From a virus: a stretch of 32,278 nt of DNA. Positions 1 to 6,342 of the stretch are shown here, one piece after another. Both the position numbers and the translations under genes were made by a program. Location: positions 1-32,278 of the IMG/VR virus record IMGVR_UViG_3300020463_000075. One strand, 5' to 3'. The notes under the pieces are model-generated. The model searched no databases. It was not told the DNA's origin and saw only the letters and a list, made by a program, of their open reading frames with translations. Positions within the stretch are counted from its first letter, which is position 1, and each line of letters opens with the position of its first letter.

Positions 1-33
1 GATATAGAAACACACGCTGGATATGCTTCATAA
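1..33 (+). CDS. C-terminal tail of an upstream gene (partial)
   Basis: Frame 1 reads ten codons (DIETHAGYAS) and ends at TAA 31-33, which overlaps the next ATG as TAATG. This junction type recurs at four other gene borders in the window, so this is probably the end of a real gene that starts outside. Too little is visible to name it. Confidence 0.45.
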   Translation, partial: DIETHAGYAS

Positions 34-377
34 TGCCAACATATACTTTAGAAGATAAAGAAACAGGTGAACAACACGATGTGCTGATGACTTGGAATGA
101 CTTACAAGAATACAAGAAAGGAAACCCACATCTAAAACAAGTTATCACTGGTACGCCAGGAATTGTTTCTGGTATTGGTAATAGAAGTGGACTAGGTAAT
201 AGTGGTGGGTTTAATGAAATGTTATCTAAAGTTGCAGATGCACATCCAAGAAGTGAACTTGCAAAAGCAACTAAAAGAAGAAGTGCATCAGAAGTTAAAA
301 CAGATGCAATTATTGATAAACATGTAAAGATTCAACAACAAATGAAAAAAGAAGGGAAACCTTTAAATAAAAAATAA
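33..377 (+). CDS. Small conserved phage protein of unknown function
   Basis: A 114-residue protein opening MPTYTLEDKETGEQ, a start seen in FmdB-like small proteins of marine T4-like phages, but without the paired cysteines of a true FmdB zinc ribbon. The middle (residues about 43-62) is rich in Gly, Ser and Asn and probably flexible. The C-terminal third is strongly basic (many Lys and Arg), suggesting contact with nucleic acid or an acidic partner. It starts at a TAATG overlap with the preceding gene and ends at a TAATG overlap with the next, so it is translated within one operon. I see no catalytic motif. Reality as a gene is well supported by the double overlap; function is unknown. Confidence 0.75.
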   Translation: MPTYTLEDKETGEQHDVLMTWNDLQEYKKGNPHLKQVITGTPGIVSGIGNRSGLGNSGGFNEMLSKVADAHPRSELAKATKRRSASEVKTDAIIDKHVKIQQQMKKEGKPLNKK

Positions 378-943
378 TGGATATACAAAAATATATAAAA
401 GACGAGGGGTTCAGTCCCTTTGCAAGTGACGAGACTGTACTAGAAACTATGAAAGCCCAATCAGAAGATAGGGGATTGATTAAAGGAAAGGGTGTCTTTA
501 CTGAAACCCAAGAACAAAATAGACCTTCTGCATTTAATCAAATGATATCATGTAACTGGATTGACCCAGATTTCTTTTGGGGGTGGAGAGTCAGAGTTGA
601 AAATGAACAAGCACAAGGATTTATTACTCTTCTAACTGTAAAAGAATTTCATTCAATAGAAAATAACCCTAGGACAAAAATGGGTGGGCCTGCAAGAGGA
701 GCGGTTGGTGATGCAACTGCTGGTCTTAATTGTTTATTTGCAATGAGAAGGTTTTGTCCTATTATAGAAATTAGTCATACATATGATAAAGGTATATTGG
801 TAGGTCAAACATTAGAGACAGAAAATACATCATTTGTAAATAATGATGGTATTATAACTGAAACAGGAGTTCAACGAGTGGTTGAAACTGGAGAACAGGT
901 TGGTACATATAAAGCAATCTGTAAAGATTTACGAGGAGATTAA
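377..943 (+). CDS. Hypothetical protein, 188 residues
   Basis: Not recognised. The predicted protein is soluble with no signal peptide or membrane segment. The N-terminal third (to about residue 55) is charged; the middle holds an aromatic-rich stretch (WIDPDFFWGWRVRVE) typical of a beta-rich fold, followed by a Gly/Ala patch around residues 100-115. Cysteines are scattered and do not form a metal motif. The start shares its A with the upstream stop (TAATG), and the end lies one base before the next ATG (945), with that gene's Shine-Dalgarno (GAGGAG, 933-938) inside this reading frame. It is part of the same operon as its neighbours; they do not reveal its role. Confidence 0.7.
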   Translation: MDIQKYIKDEGFSPFASDETVLETMKAQSEDRGLIKGKGVFTETQEQNRPSAFNQMISCNWIDPDFFWGWRVRVENEQAQGFITLLTVKEFHSIENNPRTKMGGPARGAVGDATAGLNCLFAMRRFCPIIEISHTYDKGILVGQTLETENTSFVNNDGIITETGVQRVVETGEQVGTYKAICKDLRGD

Positions 944-944
944 T

Positions 945-1538
945 ATGATTTTAGAAGGACAAACTGAATCAATGTTTTCAACACCATTTTTTGTTGGTAA
1001 AATTGATTACGAATATGAAATACCAGACGACCCTAAATGGATAGAAGGAAATAATAGACAAGGTATCTATGAAGGAAATGTATTACCTTTAGAATTACCA
1101 GATTTAGAAGCTCAAATTATAGAATGTTGTGAAAATATGGTAAAAGATGTAGGGTTTGTTGCCCAACCAATGAAATGTAATCAAGTGTGGTTAAACATTT
1201 ATGATGAAAGAAGACCTTTGTTACCAGTTCATTGGCATCAAAATTGTATTTGGTGTGGGTCTTTTTATCCAGAGGATGCAAATCATTATGTCTCTTTTAC
1301 AAATCCTAATGCTGGATATCAAAATATGTATTTTCCAGAAGTTAAGAATCAATCAGATTTTAATCAAGATTATATGAGAGTTACAGCAAAAAAAGGAACG
1401 ATAATTATACATCCATCATGGATATCACACTCTGCACATTGGATGGGTGGTGAACCTTCATACTCAATATCATTTGATGTTGGATATAGAGGTGCAATTG
1501 GAAATAAAACATATGGGAGTTATAATGATGGTCAATAA
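945..1538 (+). CDS. 2OG-Fe(II) oxygenase-like protein
   Basis: A 197-residue protein resembling the small phage 2OG-Fe(II) oxygenases (2OG-FeII_Oxy_5 type). The double-stranded beta-helix signature is visible: PVHWHQN at residues 94-100 supplies candidate iron ligands, and a distal His lies in HPSWISHS (156-163), the usual 'G-x-hydrophobic-hydrophobic-P-S-W-hydrophobic-x-H' strand. The family's 2OG-binding Arg near the following 'SISF' is not obvious here (PSYSISF), so cofactor use is uncertain. Family members hydroxylate protein or small-molecule substrates with O2 and 2-oxoglutarate; the substrate here is unknown. The start at 945 is chosen over an upstream in-frame ATG (882) because GAGGAG at 933-938 sits 6 nt before it and this avoids a long overlap. 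Confidence 0.65.
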   Translation: MILEGQTESMFSTPFFVGKIDYEYEIPDDPKWIEGNNRQGIYEGNVLPLELPDLEAQIIECCENMVKDVGFVAQPMKCNQVWLNIYDERRPLLPVHWHQNCIWCGSFYPEDANHYVSFTNPNAGYQNMYFPEVKNQSDFNQDYMRVTAKKGTIIIHPSWISHSAHWMGGEPSYSISFDVGYRGAIGNKTYGSYNDGQ

Positions 1539-1740
1539 TAGTGCAATTTTGACAAGAGACGAATACAGAGAGTTCAATGATAGAGTTGCAATACTACAAG
1601 GTAAAGGGTATGAACTACCATTTGAGGTTAAGTTTGATAAAGTAAAAGATACCTATGAAGTTACAATTTATGGTAAACATAATGTAGATGAACTTGATGC
1701 AATGACAGAGGATGTAAAACCACAAAGAATATTTCCATGA
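1525..1740 (+). CDS. Hypothetical protein, about 71 residues
   Basis: Not recognised. The body (from SAILTRDEYREF) is a small alpha/beta protein with a probable beta hairpin in the second half (FEVKFDKVKDTYEVTIYGKH). Two adjacent ATGs, 1525 and 1528, both lie just after GGGAG (1515-1519); either could serve, and the longer reading frame from 1447 would overlap the previous gene by 92 nt with no ribosome site, so it is rejected. The coding region overlaps the end of the oxygenase by 14 nt and its own stop forms ATGA with the nuclease start at 1737, placing it between them in a translationally coupled chain. Confidence 0.65.
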   Translation: MMVNNSAILTRDEYREFNDRVAILQGKGYELPFEVKFDKVKDTYEVTIYGKHNVDELDAMTEDVKPQRIFP

Positions 1741-2411
1741 AAACTTTTGACATATTAGAATATGGATTTGAATCTTTACCTACTGAAAATGTAGATGGTA
1801 AAAGATATTACATTACACCAACAGGTGAGAAGTATCCATCGGTAACATCGGTCACTGGATTGATGAATAGAAAAGGTATCCAAGAATGGAGAAAGAGAGT
1901 TGGTGCTGAGAAAGCAAATAAAATATCAACTCAGGCTGCAAGACATGGAACATCTGCACACCAATTATTTGAAGATTATATTAAGAATGATAACTTTGAA
2001 GAGAAGTTTAAATCTGCAATGCCTACAACACAACAAGCATTTATTTCACTAGAAAAAGAATTAAATCAAATAGGAACTGTTCATGCACTTGAAGCACCAC
2101 TTTACTCTCATGAACTACAACTTGCTGGTAGGGTAGATTGTATTGCAGAGTGGGAAGGTAAAATATCAGTAATAGATTTTAAGACTAGTGCAAAACCTAA
2201 AGAAAGAAAATGGATACAAAACTATTTTATACAAGAAACTGCATATGCAAAAATGTTTGAAGAACTTACAGGTAAAAAAATTCATTCACTAATCACAATG
2301 ATTGCAGTGAATACAGGTGAAAGTCAATTGTTTGTAGAAAAACCGAGTGAAGATTACCACACCAAGTTATTAGAACTTAGAGACAGTTATAAAATGGAGT
2401 ATGGTTACTAG
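1737..2411 (+). CDS. PD-(D/E)XK exonuclease, RecB/MGME1-like
   Basis: A 224-residue protein with the ordered motifs of RecB-family nucleases: a His in GTSAH (71-75), an acidic motif around LEAPLYS (118-124), GRVD (131-134), IDFKT (146-150) carrying the catalytic Asp147 and Lys149, and the QETAYA helix (166-171). Family members, including mitochondrial MGME1 and homologues in T4-like cyanophages, are metal-dependent ssDNA exonucleases; the likely job here is processing of replication or recombination ends or host DNA breakdown. It starts at an ATGA overlap with the preceding gene and closes the first operon; the next gene lies on the opposite strand, with only two bases between the two stop codons. 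Confidence 0.8.
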   Translation: MKTFDILEYGFESLPTENVDGKRYYITPTGEKYPSVTSVTGLMNRKGIQEWRKRVGAEKANKISTQAARHGTSAHQLFEDYIKNDNFEEKFKSAMPTTQQAFISLEKELNQIGTVHALEAPLYSHELQLAGRVDCIAEWEGKISVIDFKTSAKPKERKWIQNYFIQETAYAKMFEELTGKKIHSLITMIAVNTGESQLFVEKPSEDYHTKLLELRDSYKMEYGY

Positions 2412-2413
2412 GT

Positions 2414-2551
2414 TTAGTAACTAGCCATCCACATTATTAGAAATGGTATTGCTAAAGGTGCTAACATAAAAAATGAGAATGAAAAGTAGTCTCGAATTTT
2501 ATCACAGATTTCGCATCGATGTTCAATAATATAATTAACAGCACGACTCAT
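2414..2551 (-). CDS. Small membrane protein, 45 residues
   Basis: Reading the minus strand from 2551 gives 45 codons ending at TAA 2414-2416. The N-terminal half is polar with a CEIC motif (residues 13-16); residues about 22-42 form one hydrophobic segment (FSFSFFMLAPLAIPFLIMW), so a single-pass membrane peptide is likely. A ribosome site (AGAGGAA) lies just upstream of the start, and a T4-type late box on the minus strand (2628-2635) lies about 77 nt upstream, both supporting expression. It fills an otherwise empty gap and converges on the nuclease gene. No family is recognised. Confidence 0.65.
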   Translation of the reverse strand: MSRAVNYIIEHRCEICDKIRDYFSFSFFMLAPLAIPFLIMWMASY

Positions 2552-2566
2552 GGGAATTGTTCCTCT

Positions 2567-2574
2567 TATAAATA
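2567..2574 (+). promoter_or_regulatory. T4-type late promoter box upstream of iscU
   Basis: Exact TATAAATA on the + strand. The predicted start site, about 5-6 nt downstream, would give iscU a leader of about 85 nt. It faces the minus-strand box at 2628-2635, so the two transcripts would overlap. Confidence 0.6.
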
Positions 2575-2627
2575 GTTATAGGGTTAAAATAGTGATATTC
2601 TATCTAGTTATAGATATTCATCACTTA

Positions 2628-2635
2628 TATTTATA
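2628..2635 (-). promoter_or_regulatory. T4-type late promoter box for the 45-residue membrane protein
   Basis: The + strand reads TATTTATA, so the minus strand carries an exact TATAAATA. Transcription would run left into the gene starting at 2551. Confidence 0.6.
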
Positions 2636-2664
2636 ATAGTTATAAACTTAATTTTTAAAAAAAT

Positions 2665-3105
2665 ATGGCATATTCAAAAAAAGTTGTAGACAGATTCGAA
2701 TCTGTTTTAAACAATCCAGAAAAACACGCAGTAGGTAGGTTCGACCCTAAAGACCCTAATGTTGCAACAGGATTAGTTGGAGCTCCAGCATGTGGTGATG
2801 TCATGAAACTCGACCTTAAGATGAATGGAGATTTGATAGAAGATGTCAAATTCAAAACCTATGGATGTGGAAGTGCAATTGCGTCATCGACAATGTTTGT
2901 TGAAATGCTCAAAGGTAAAACAATTGAACAAGCAAAACAAATTAAAGATAAAGAAATTGCAGAAGCTCTTGAATTACCACCTATCAAACTACACTGTTCA
3001 GTCCTTGCAGAAGAAGGAATCAAAAAAGCAGTAGAGAACTGGGAAGAGAAAATTGCACATAGGAAACACAACCAATGGGAAGACCCAAATGGTTATGGAT
3101 ATTAA
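2665..3105 (+). CDS. iscU: Fe-S cluster assembly scaffold IscU
   Basis: A 146-residue IscU. It accepts sulfur from the cysteine desulfurase IscS and builds [2Fe-2S] clusters for transfer to apoproteins, acting in the cytosol. All functional residues are in place: Cys43 and Asp45 (GAPACGDVMKL), Cys68 (KTYGCGSAIAS), His110-Cys111 (KLHCSVLAE) and an LPPIK motif (104-108) matching the LPPVK sequence bound by the chaperone HscA. Similarity to bacterial IscU is high throughout. Compared with the 128-residue E. coli protein it has a few extra residues near position 15-22 and a longer C-terminal tail (HNQWEDPNGYGY). There is no Shine-Dalgarno; the upstream stretch is almost pure A/T. No iscS, hscA or ferredoxin gene is nearby, so it would have to work with host partners. 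Confidence 0.93.
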   Translation: MAYSKKVVDRFESVLNNPEKHAVGRFDPKDPNVATGLVGAPACGDVMKLDLKMNGDLIEDVKFKTYGCGSAIASSTMFVEMLKGKTIEQAKQIKDKEIAEALELPPIKLHCSVLAEEGIKKAVENWEEKIAHRKHNQWEDPNGYGY

Positions 3106-3109
3106 AGAC

Positions 3110-3143
3110 TTGACAAAATAGAGTTTGGTAGTATAATTATATT
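3110..3143 (+). promoter_or_regulatory. Consensus sigma70 promoter, predicted leaderless
   Basis: Perfect -35 TTGACA (3110-3115), 16-nt spacer, perfect -10 TATAAT (3132-3137). Exactly six bases separate the -10 from the ATG at 3144, so the expected +1 is the A of AUG. It drives the operon 3144-6302. Confidence 0.8.
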
Positions 3144-3461
3144 ATGGATAAATTAAAAAGATTAATCTTTTGGGTTGTCAATTGTTGGAGACTTGTCATG
3201 GACAATCGATACAACCCACTAAGACATATTAAAGACCCCTCAATCCAAGGATACTTCACGATGGCATTATTTGTAATGTGGTCTTGTTACTTTGGTGTAG
3301 TTGCATTACACTGGATGAACTGGATAGGATATAGTATTGTTTGGTCAATCATAATTCACATGGCAGTCCTTATACCAATCATGGTAACTAATGCAGTATT
3401 CCAACAAGCAGAAAAGGATGGTGCAAATTGGGTATCATCTTGGAACAAAGGTAATAAATGA
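3144..3461 (+). CDS. Two-TM membrane protein
   Basis: A 105-residue protein with a short amphipathic basic N-terminus (MDKLKRLIFWVVNCWRLV) and two hydrophobic helices, residues about 38-58 (FTMALFVMWSCYFGVVAL) and 62-85 (GYSIVWSIIIHMAVLIPIM), followed by a charged C-terminal tail ([17 protein letters not shown]). It lies in the host inner membrane by prediction. It is the first gene of the operon holding gp33, bS21, gp59 and gp32 and appears to be read from a leaderless mRNA: no Shine-Dalgarno precedes the ATG, which sits 6 nt after a consensus -10. The stop overlaps the gp33 start (ATGA). Function unknown. Confidence 0.8.
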   Translation: MDKLKRLIFWVVNCWRLVMDNRYNPLRHIKDPSIQGYFTMALFVMWSCYFGVVALHWMNWIGYSIVWSIIIHMAVLIPIMVTNAVFQQAEKDGANWVSSWNKGNK

Positions 3462-3688
3462 TACTAACTAAAAAGAGATTTGCAGAAGCAATAGAAAAAG
3501 TTGTATTAGAAAAGGGTCTTAATTACATAGATGCAATTATATACTACTGTGAAAAAGAACATCTAGACCCAGAATCAGTAAAGAATTTGATAACACCACC
3601 TCTAAAAGAAAAAATAGAAGTTGATGCAATGTCTTATAATATGTTAAAACCAAACTCAAAGAAAGGAAAAGGTAAATTACCAATATGA
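3458..3688 (+). CDS. 33: gp33, late transcription coactivator
   Basis: A 76-residue protein matching the short gp33 of marine T4-like phages: the helical core runs [20 protein letters not shown], then [13 protein letters not shown], then [15 protein letters not shown] (residues about 8-64), ending in a basic tail. In T4, gp33 binds the RNA polymerase beta flap and links the gp45 sliding clamp to polymerase carrying the gp55 sigma factor, activating TATAAATA late promoters; such promoters are present throughout this window. T4 gp33 is longer (about 112 residues). It overlaps its neighbours by ATGA at both ends (3458 and 3685). gp55 and gp45 are not in the window. Confidence 0.8.
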   Translation: MILTKKRFAEAIEKVVLEKGLNYIDAIIYYCEKEHLDPESVKNLITPPLKEKIEVDAMSYNMLKPNSKKGKGKLPI

Positions 3689-3963
3689 AACCATATAACA
3701 ATCGTAGACCACAGAGGTCAAAAGAATGGGGAAGAAAACCAAAGAAACATGATGGGCCACCACCATTTGATGTTTTGATGAGAAGATTCAAAAAGAAATG
3801 TGAACGAAGTGGTGTTGTTGCAGAAGTTCGTGAAAGACAATACTATGAAAAACCATCTTCTGTAAGACAAAAGAAAATGAATGGGTGGAAAAGAAAGATT
3901 AAAATTGATAAGATTCGTGAAGAACAAGCATTGGAAGCTTATAAAAGAACGAATAGGTATTAA
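3685..3963 (+). CDS. rpsU: Ribosomal protein bS21, phage-encoded
   Basis: Residues 25-92 align with bacterial bS21: [20 protein letters not shown] (25-44) corresponds to E. coli [32 protein letters not shown] (46-58) to AEVRRREFYEKPT, then a basic tail ending RTNRY where E. coli ends RTRLY. An extra basic N-terminal segment of about 24 residues ([17 protein letters not shown]) is not in the E. coli protein. bS21 sits on the 30S platform beside the 3' end of 16S rRNA and influences initiation. Phage-borne bS21 is known from other aquatic phages. Here the gene overlaps gp33 by 4 nt (ATGA), coupling a late-transcription factor to a translation factor. High confidence in identity; the effect on host ribosomes is inference. 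Confidence 0.92.
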   Translation: MKPYNNRRPQRSKEWGRKPKKHDGPPPFDVLMRRFKKKCERSGVVAEVRERQYYEKPSSVRQKKMNGWKRKIKIDKIREEQALEAYKRTNRY

Positions 3964-3965
3964 GA

Positions 3966-4577
3966 GTGAGTTGGCATGGTTATGAAAATGTCAATGCAAG
4001 GTTCGGATATGAATCGTATCAATTGTACCTCGGTATCAAATTACATTACAATTCGGATTATGATTTTAACAAATATAATGGTAAAGTTAGTGCATCGTTT
4101 GAGAGTTTTCTCAAAAGGTCTGATAAGTTTCAATTCTCTAAGTTACGAAAACAACATGGAGAAACTCTTAAAGACTTCTATGTTGCAAACTTTATGCATA
4201 AAGACTATTGGATAGGAGATTTATTCGGTGAAGACGCAAAAGAAAATTATACAGAATGGAAAAAATACAACCAATCTTTACTCTACTGTTTTGAGAAGGA
4301 TATCAGATATCTTTATTCACTTGAGACAAAACTGGACAATCTATTTGATATTGGTGATTCTAGTCATCCTATCATCGTTAACAATATTTTATCCAAATCC
4401 ATATCATTACCCACTGGAGTATTACTCGACTCCCTTATTGGATGGAGTTCCCGCATAAAGATTACAGAACAATATGTTTGGCCTGAACTACAAAGAAGAA
4501 TACAAAAAACTCAAGGGTTCATTGGATACAACAATCAAAAGTTAAAACAAAAAGTACTAGAAATATATGACAGTTGA
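3966..4577 (+). CDS. 59: gp59, loader of the gp41 replicative helicase
   Basis: A 203-residue homologue of T4 gp59 (217 residues), which binds forked DNA and gp32 and loads the gp41 helicase during recombination-dependent replication. Visible similarity is collinear: ESYQLYLGIKLHYNSDYDFN with T4 KSVYKLYLMIKQHMNGKYDV, SDKFQFSKL with RDKYFFQKL, VANFMHKDYWIGDL with VANQDAWIGDI, and FEKDIRYLYSL with FEEDIRNIYYF. The start is a GTG at 3966, two bases after the bS21 stop and without a strong ribosome site, suggesting translation by re-initiation. The end overlaps the next gene by 11 nt. The grouping with genes 33 and 32 is as in T4. Confidence 0.88.
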   Translation: MSWHGYENVNARFGYESYQLYLGIKLHYNSDYDFNKYNGKVSASFESFLKRSDKFQFSKLRKQHGETLKDFYVANFMHKDYWIGDLFGEDAKENYTEWKKYNQSLLYCFEKDIRYLYSLETKLDNLFDIGDSSHPIIVNNILSKSISLPTGVLLDSLIGWSSRIKITEQYVWPELQRRIQKTQGFIGYNNQKLKQKVLEIYDS

Positions 4578-5361
4578 AACACTAGAAAGAAGTAATACAC
4601 AGAAAGACTTTGTATCTTATCTGAACCTCTCAGAGGGTCATACAGCATATATTATAGGTAATGGGACATCTAGACAGGGATTGGATTTAAATGTCCTTAG
4701 TGGGGATGTATGGGGGTGTAATGCACTATATCGTGACTATACACCAGACTATCTCACTATTATAGATGTCAGTATTATGGGTGAGTGTTGTGAATCAACA
4801 TATCCAAAATATAATCATTGTTATTTTTCTGGTGAATGGGATGACCCATTAGGATTTGAAGAATACAATGTAATAAAAGAAACAATGGGTGTTCCAGTAA
4901 GAGAATGGATAGACCCAAGTCATTCTAAAGTGACTATGCATGGAAAGGGTAATGGTAATGTTGGTATCCTAGAAATGCAAACTATAGGGATAGAGGATGA
5001 CTATAAGATTACAAAGATAGGTGGCCCATGGGATGACTACCATCTTTTCGAGAATTGGTTTGCTGGTACTACTGCAGCTGCAATGGCATCAATGAACCAT
5101 GACTACAATAATGTAGTTTTTGTCGGATTTGATTCTATTTGGAATTACGATTCGACTAAATATAATAACATCTATGCTGGAACTCGATGTTATGGGACAG
5201 AAGACGACCCAGAAAACAACAGACTTGTTGAGACTGGTGACCAAGGTTGGATATCCCAGACAGACCAACTAAAAACTTTAGTTGACAGATTTCCAAACAT
5301 AGACTATTATATAATGAAGGATGAATTAAGTGTTTCTCCATTGGATGAATACTTGGTTTAA
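4567..5361 (+). CDS. Rossmann-like protein of unknown function between gp59 and gp32
   Basis: A 264-residue protein with an N-terminal beta-loop-alpha of Rossmann type: TAYIIGNGTSRQGLDL (residues about 26-41), a glycine-rich loop after a hydrophobic strand, then GDVWGCNALYRDY and PDYLTIIDVS. A second strand/loop occurs at NVVFVGFDSIWN. The pattern recalls DUF115/MptE-like and some glycosyltransferase-like phage proteins, in which GNG-S marks a nucleotide site, but I cannot assign a reaction. No membrane segment. It overlaps gp59 by 11 nt and is followed by 47 nt before gp32, so it belongs to the replication operon although nothing in T4 replication needs it; an accessory insertion is likely. 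Confidence 0.7.
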   Translation: MTVETLERSNTQKDFVSYLNLSEGHTAYIIGNGTSRQGLDLNVLSGDVWGCNALYRDYTPDYLTIIDVSIMGECCESTYPKYNHCYFSGEWDDPLGFEEYNVIKETMGVPVREWIDPSHSKVTMHGKGNGNVGILEMQTIGIEDDYKITKIGGPWDDYHLFENWFAGTTAAAMASMNHDYNNVVFVGFDSIWNYDSTKYNNIYAGTRCYGTEDDPENNRLVETGDQGWISQTDQLKTLVDRFPNIDYYIMKDELSVSPLDEYLV

Positions 5362-5408
5362 TACAATAATAATAAAATGCAATACAATGCTAATACGAGG
5401 AAATAATT
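5360..5408 (+). promoter_or_regulatory. AU-rich leader of gp32 with a repeated octamer (possible autoregulatory site)
   Basis: The sequence before the gp32 ATG is unstructured and A/U-rich with AATACAAT twice (5360-5367 and 5381-5388), then GAGGAAA as ribosome site (5397-5403). T4 gp32 represses its own mRNA by binding an unstructured AU-rich leader; this could be the equivalent, but only context supports it. Confidence 0.3.
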
Positions 5409-6302
5409 ATGTCTTTTCAAGACCTAAAAAAATCTAGAGGTGGATTCGACACCTTACAAAAAACACTGGAAACTACTTCTGGTGGAAATGAAACCAAATC
5501 ATACAATGATGACCGATACTGGAAAATCGATTTAGATAAAACTGGTAATGGTTATGCAGTTGTAAGATTTTTACCAGCATCCCAAGGTGAAGATATGCCA
5601 TGGGTTCAATACTTCGACCATGGTTTTCAAGGGCCAGGTGGATGGTATATAGAGAAGTCATTGACTACTCTTAACGACAAAGACCCAGTATCAGAACACA
5701 ATACTGAATTGTGGAATACTGGATTAGAGGCAAACAAAGATATTGCTAGGAAACAAAAAAGAAGGTTACACTATGTGTCTAATGTTCTTATCGTTTCTGA
5801 CCCAACTCATCCAGAGAATGAAGGACAAGTTAAATTGTTCAGATATGGGAAGAAAATCTTTGAAATGTTGAAAGACCAAATGCAACCACAGTTTCAAGAT
5901 GAAACACCTATGAATCCATTTGATTTATGGGAAGGTGCAGACTTTAAAATCAAAGTTCGTAAAGTAGATGGTTACTGGAACTATGATAAGTCTGAATTTG
6001 CAACTCCAAAACCATTATCAGAAGATGATGCACAAATGGAAGCAGTTTGGAATAGTCAACATTCTCTACAAGAGGTGATTGCACCAGACCAGTTCAAATC
6101 TTATGATGAACTGAAACAAAAACTCGATAGAGTTTTAGGAATGACAGCATCGACTGCTACTGCAGCTTCAACTGCATCAGATTTTGATGATGTTGCATTT
6201 CCAAGTCCAGAACCAACAGTTGCAGAACCTACATCTGTATCAACAGATGCAGAGGAAGACGAGTCAATCTCATACTTCCAAAAACTTGCAAATGATGTGT
6301 AA
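5409..6302 (+). CDS. 32: gp32, single-stranded DNA-binding protein
   Basis: A 297-residue homologue of T4 gp32 (301 residues), the cooperative ssDNA-binding protein of replication, recombination and repair. It shows the basic N-terminal self-association segment (residues 1-20), the OB-fold core (WKIDLDKTGNGYAVVRFLP, HYVSNVLIVSDP, FRYGKKIFEML, FDLWEGADFKIKVRKV) and a Ser/Thr/Ala linker leading to an acidic tail (DAEEDES) ending SYFQKLANDV, the part that recruits gp59 and other partners. There is no cysteine anywhere, so T4's His-Cys3 zinc site is absent; in its place reads KDPVSEHNTELWNTGLEANK, as I recall from marine homologues. A good Shine-Dalgarno (GAGGAAA) is present, unlike several neighbours. 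Confidence 0.95.
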   Translation: MSFQDLKKSRGGFDTLQKTLETTSGGNETKSYNDDRYWKIDLDKTGNGYAVVRFLPASQGEDMPWVQYFDHGFQGPGGWYIEKSLTTLNDKDPVSEHNTELWNTGLEANKDIARKQKRRLHYVSNVLIVSDPTHPENEGQVKLFRYGKKIFEMLKDQMQPQFQDETPMNPFDLWEGADFKIKVRKVDGYWNYDKSEFATPKPLSEDDAQMEAVWNSQHSLQEVIAPDQFKSYDELKQKLDRVLGMTASTATAASTASDFDDVAFPSPEPTVAEPTSVSTDAEEDESISYFQKLANDV

Positions 6303-6329
6303 GGATTGTCAATCCAAAGTAAATTGATT

Positions 6330-6337
6330 TATAAATA
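6330..6337 (+). promoter_or_regulatory. T4-type late promoter box downstream of gp32
   Basis: Exact TATAAATA, 27 nt after the gp32 stop. The predicted start near 6343 lies about 195 nt before the next ATG (6539), so the transcript begins with a long structured stretch. Confidence 0.65.
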
Positions 6338-6342
6338 TATTA

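Noticed and set aside
882-944. Upstream ATG for the oxygenase-like gene
   Set aside because: Would overlap the preceding gene by 62 nt without a ribosome site; GAGGAG directly precedes the ATG at 945.
1447-1524. Upstream ATG for the 71-residue gene
   Set aside because: Overlaps the preceding gene by 92 nt; GGGAG precedes the ATG at 1525.
2655-2855. Minus-strand reading frames over iscU (also 2859-3071 and the + strand frame 2843-3034)
   Set aside because: All are shadows of a strongly conserved IscU.
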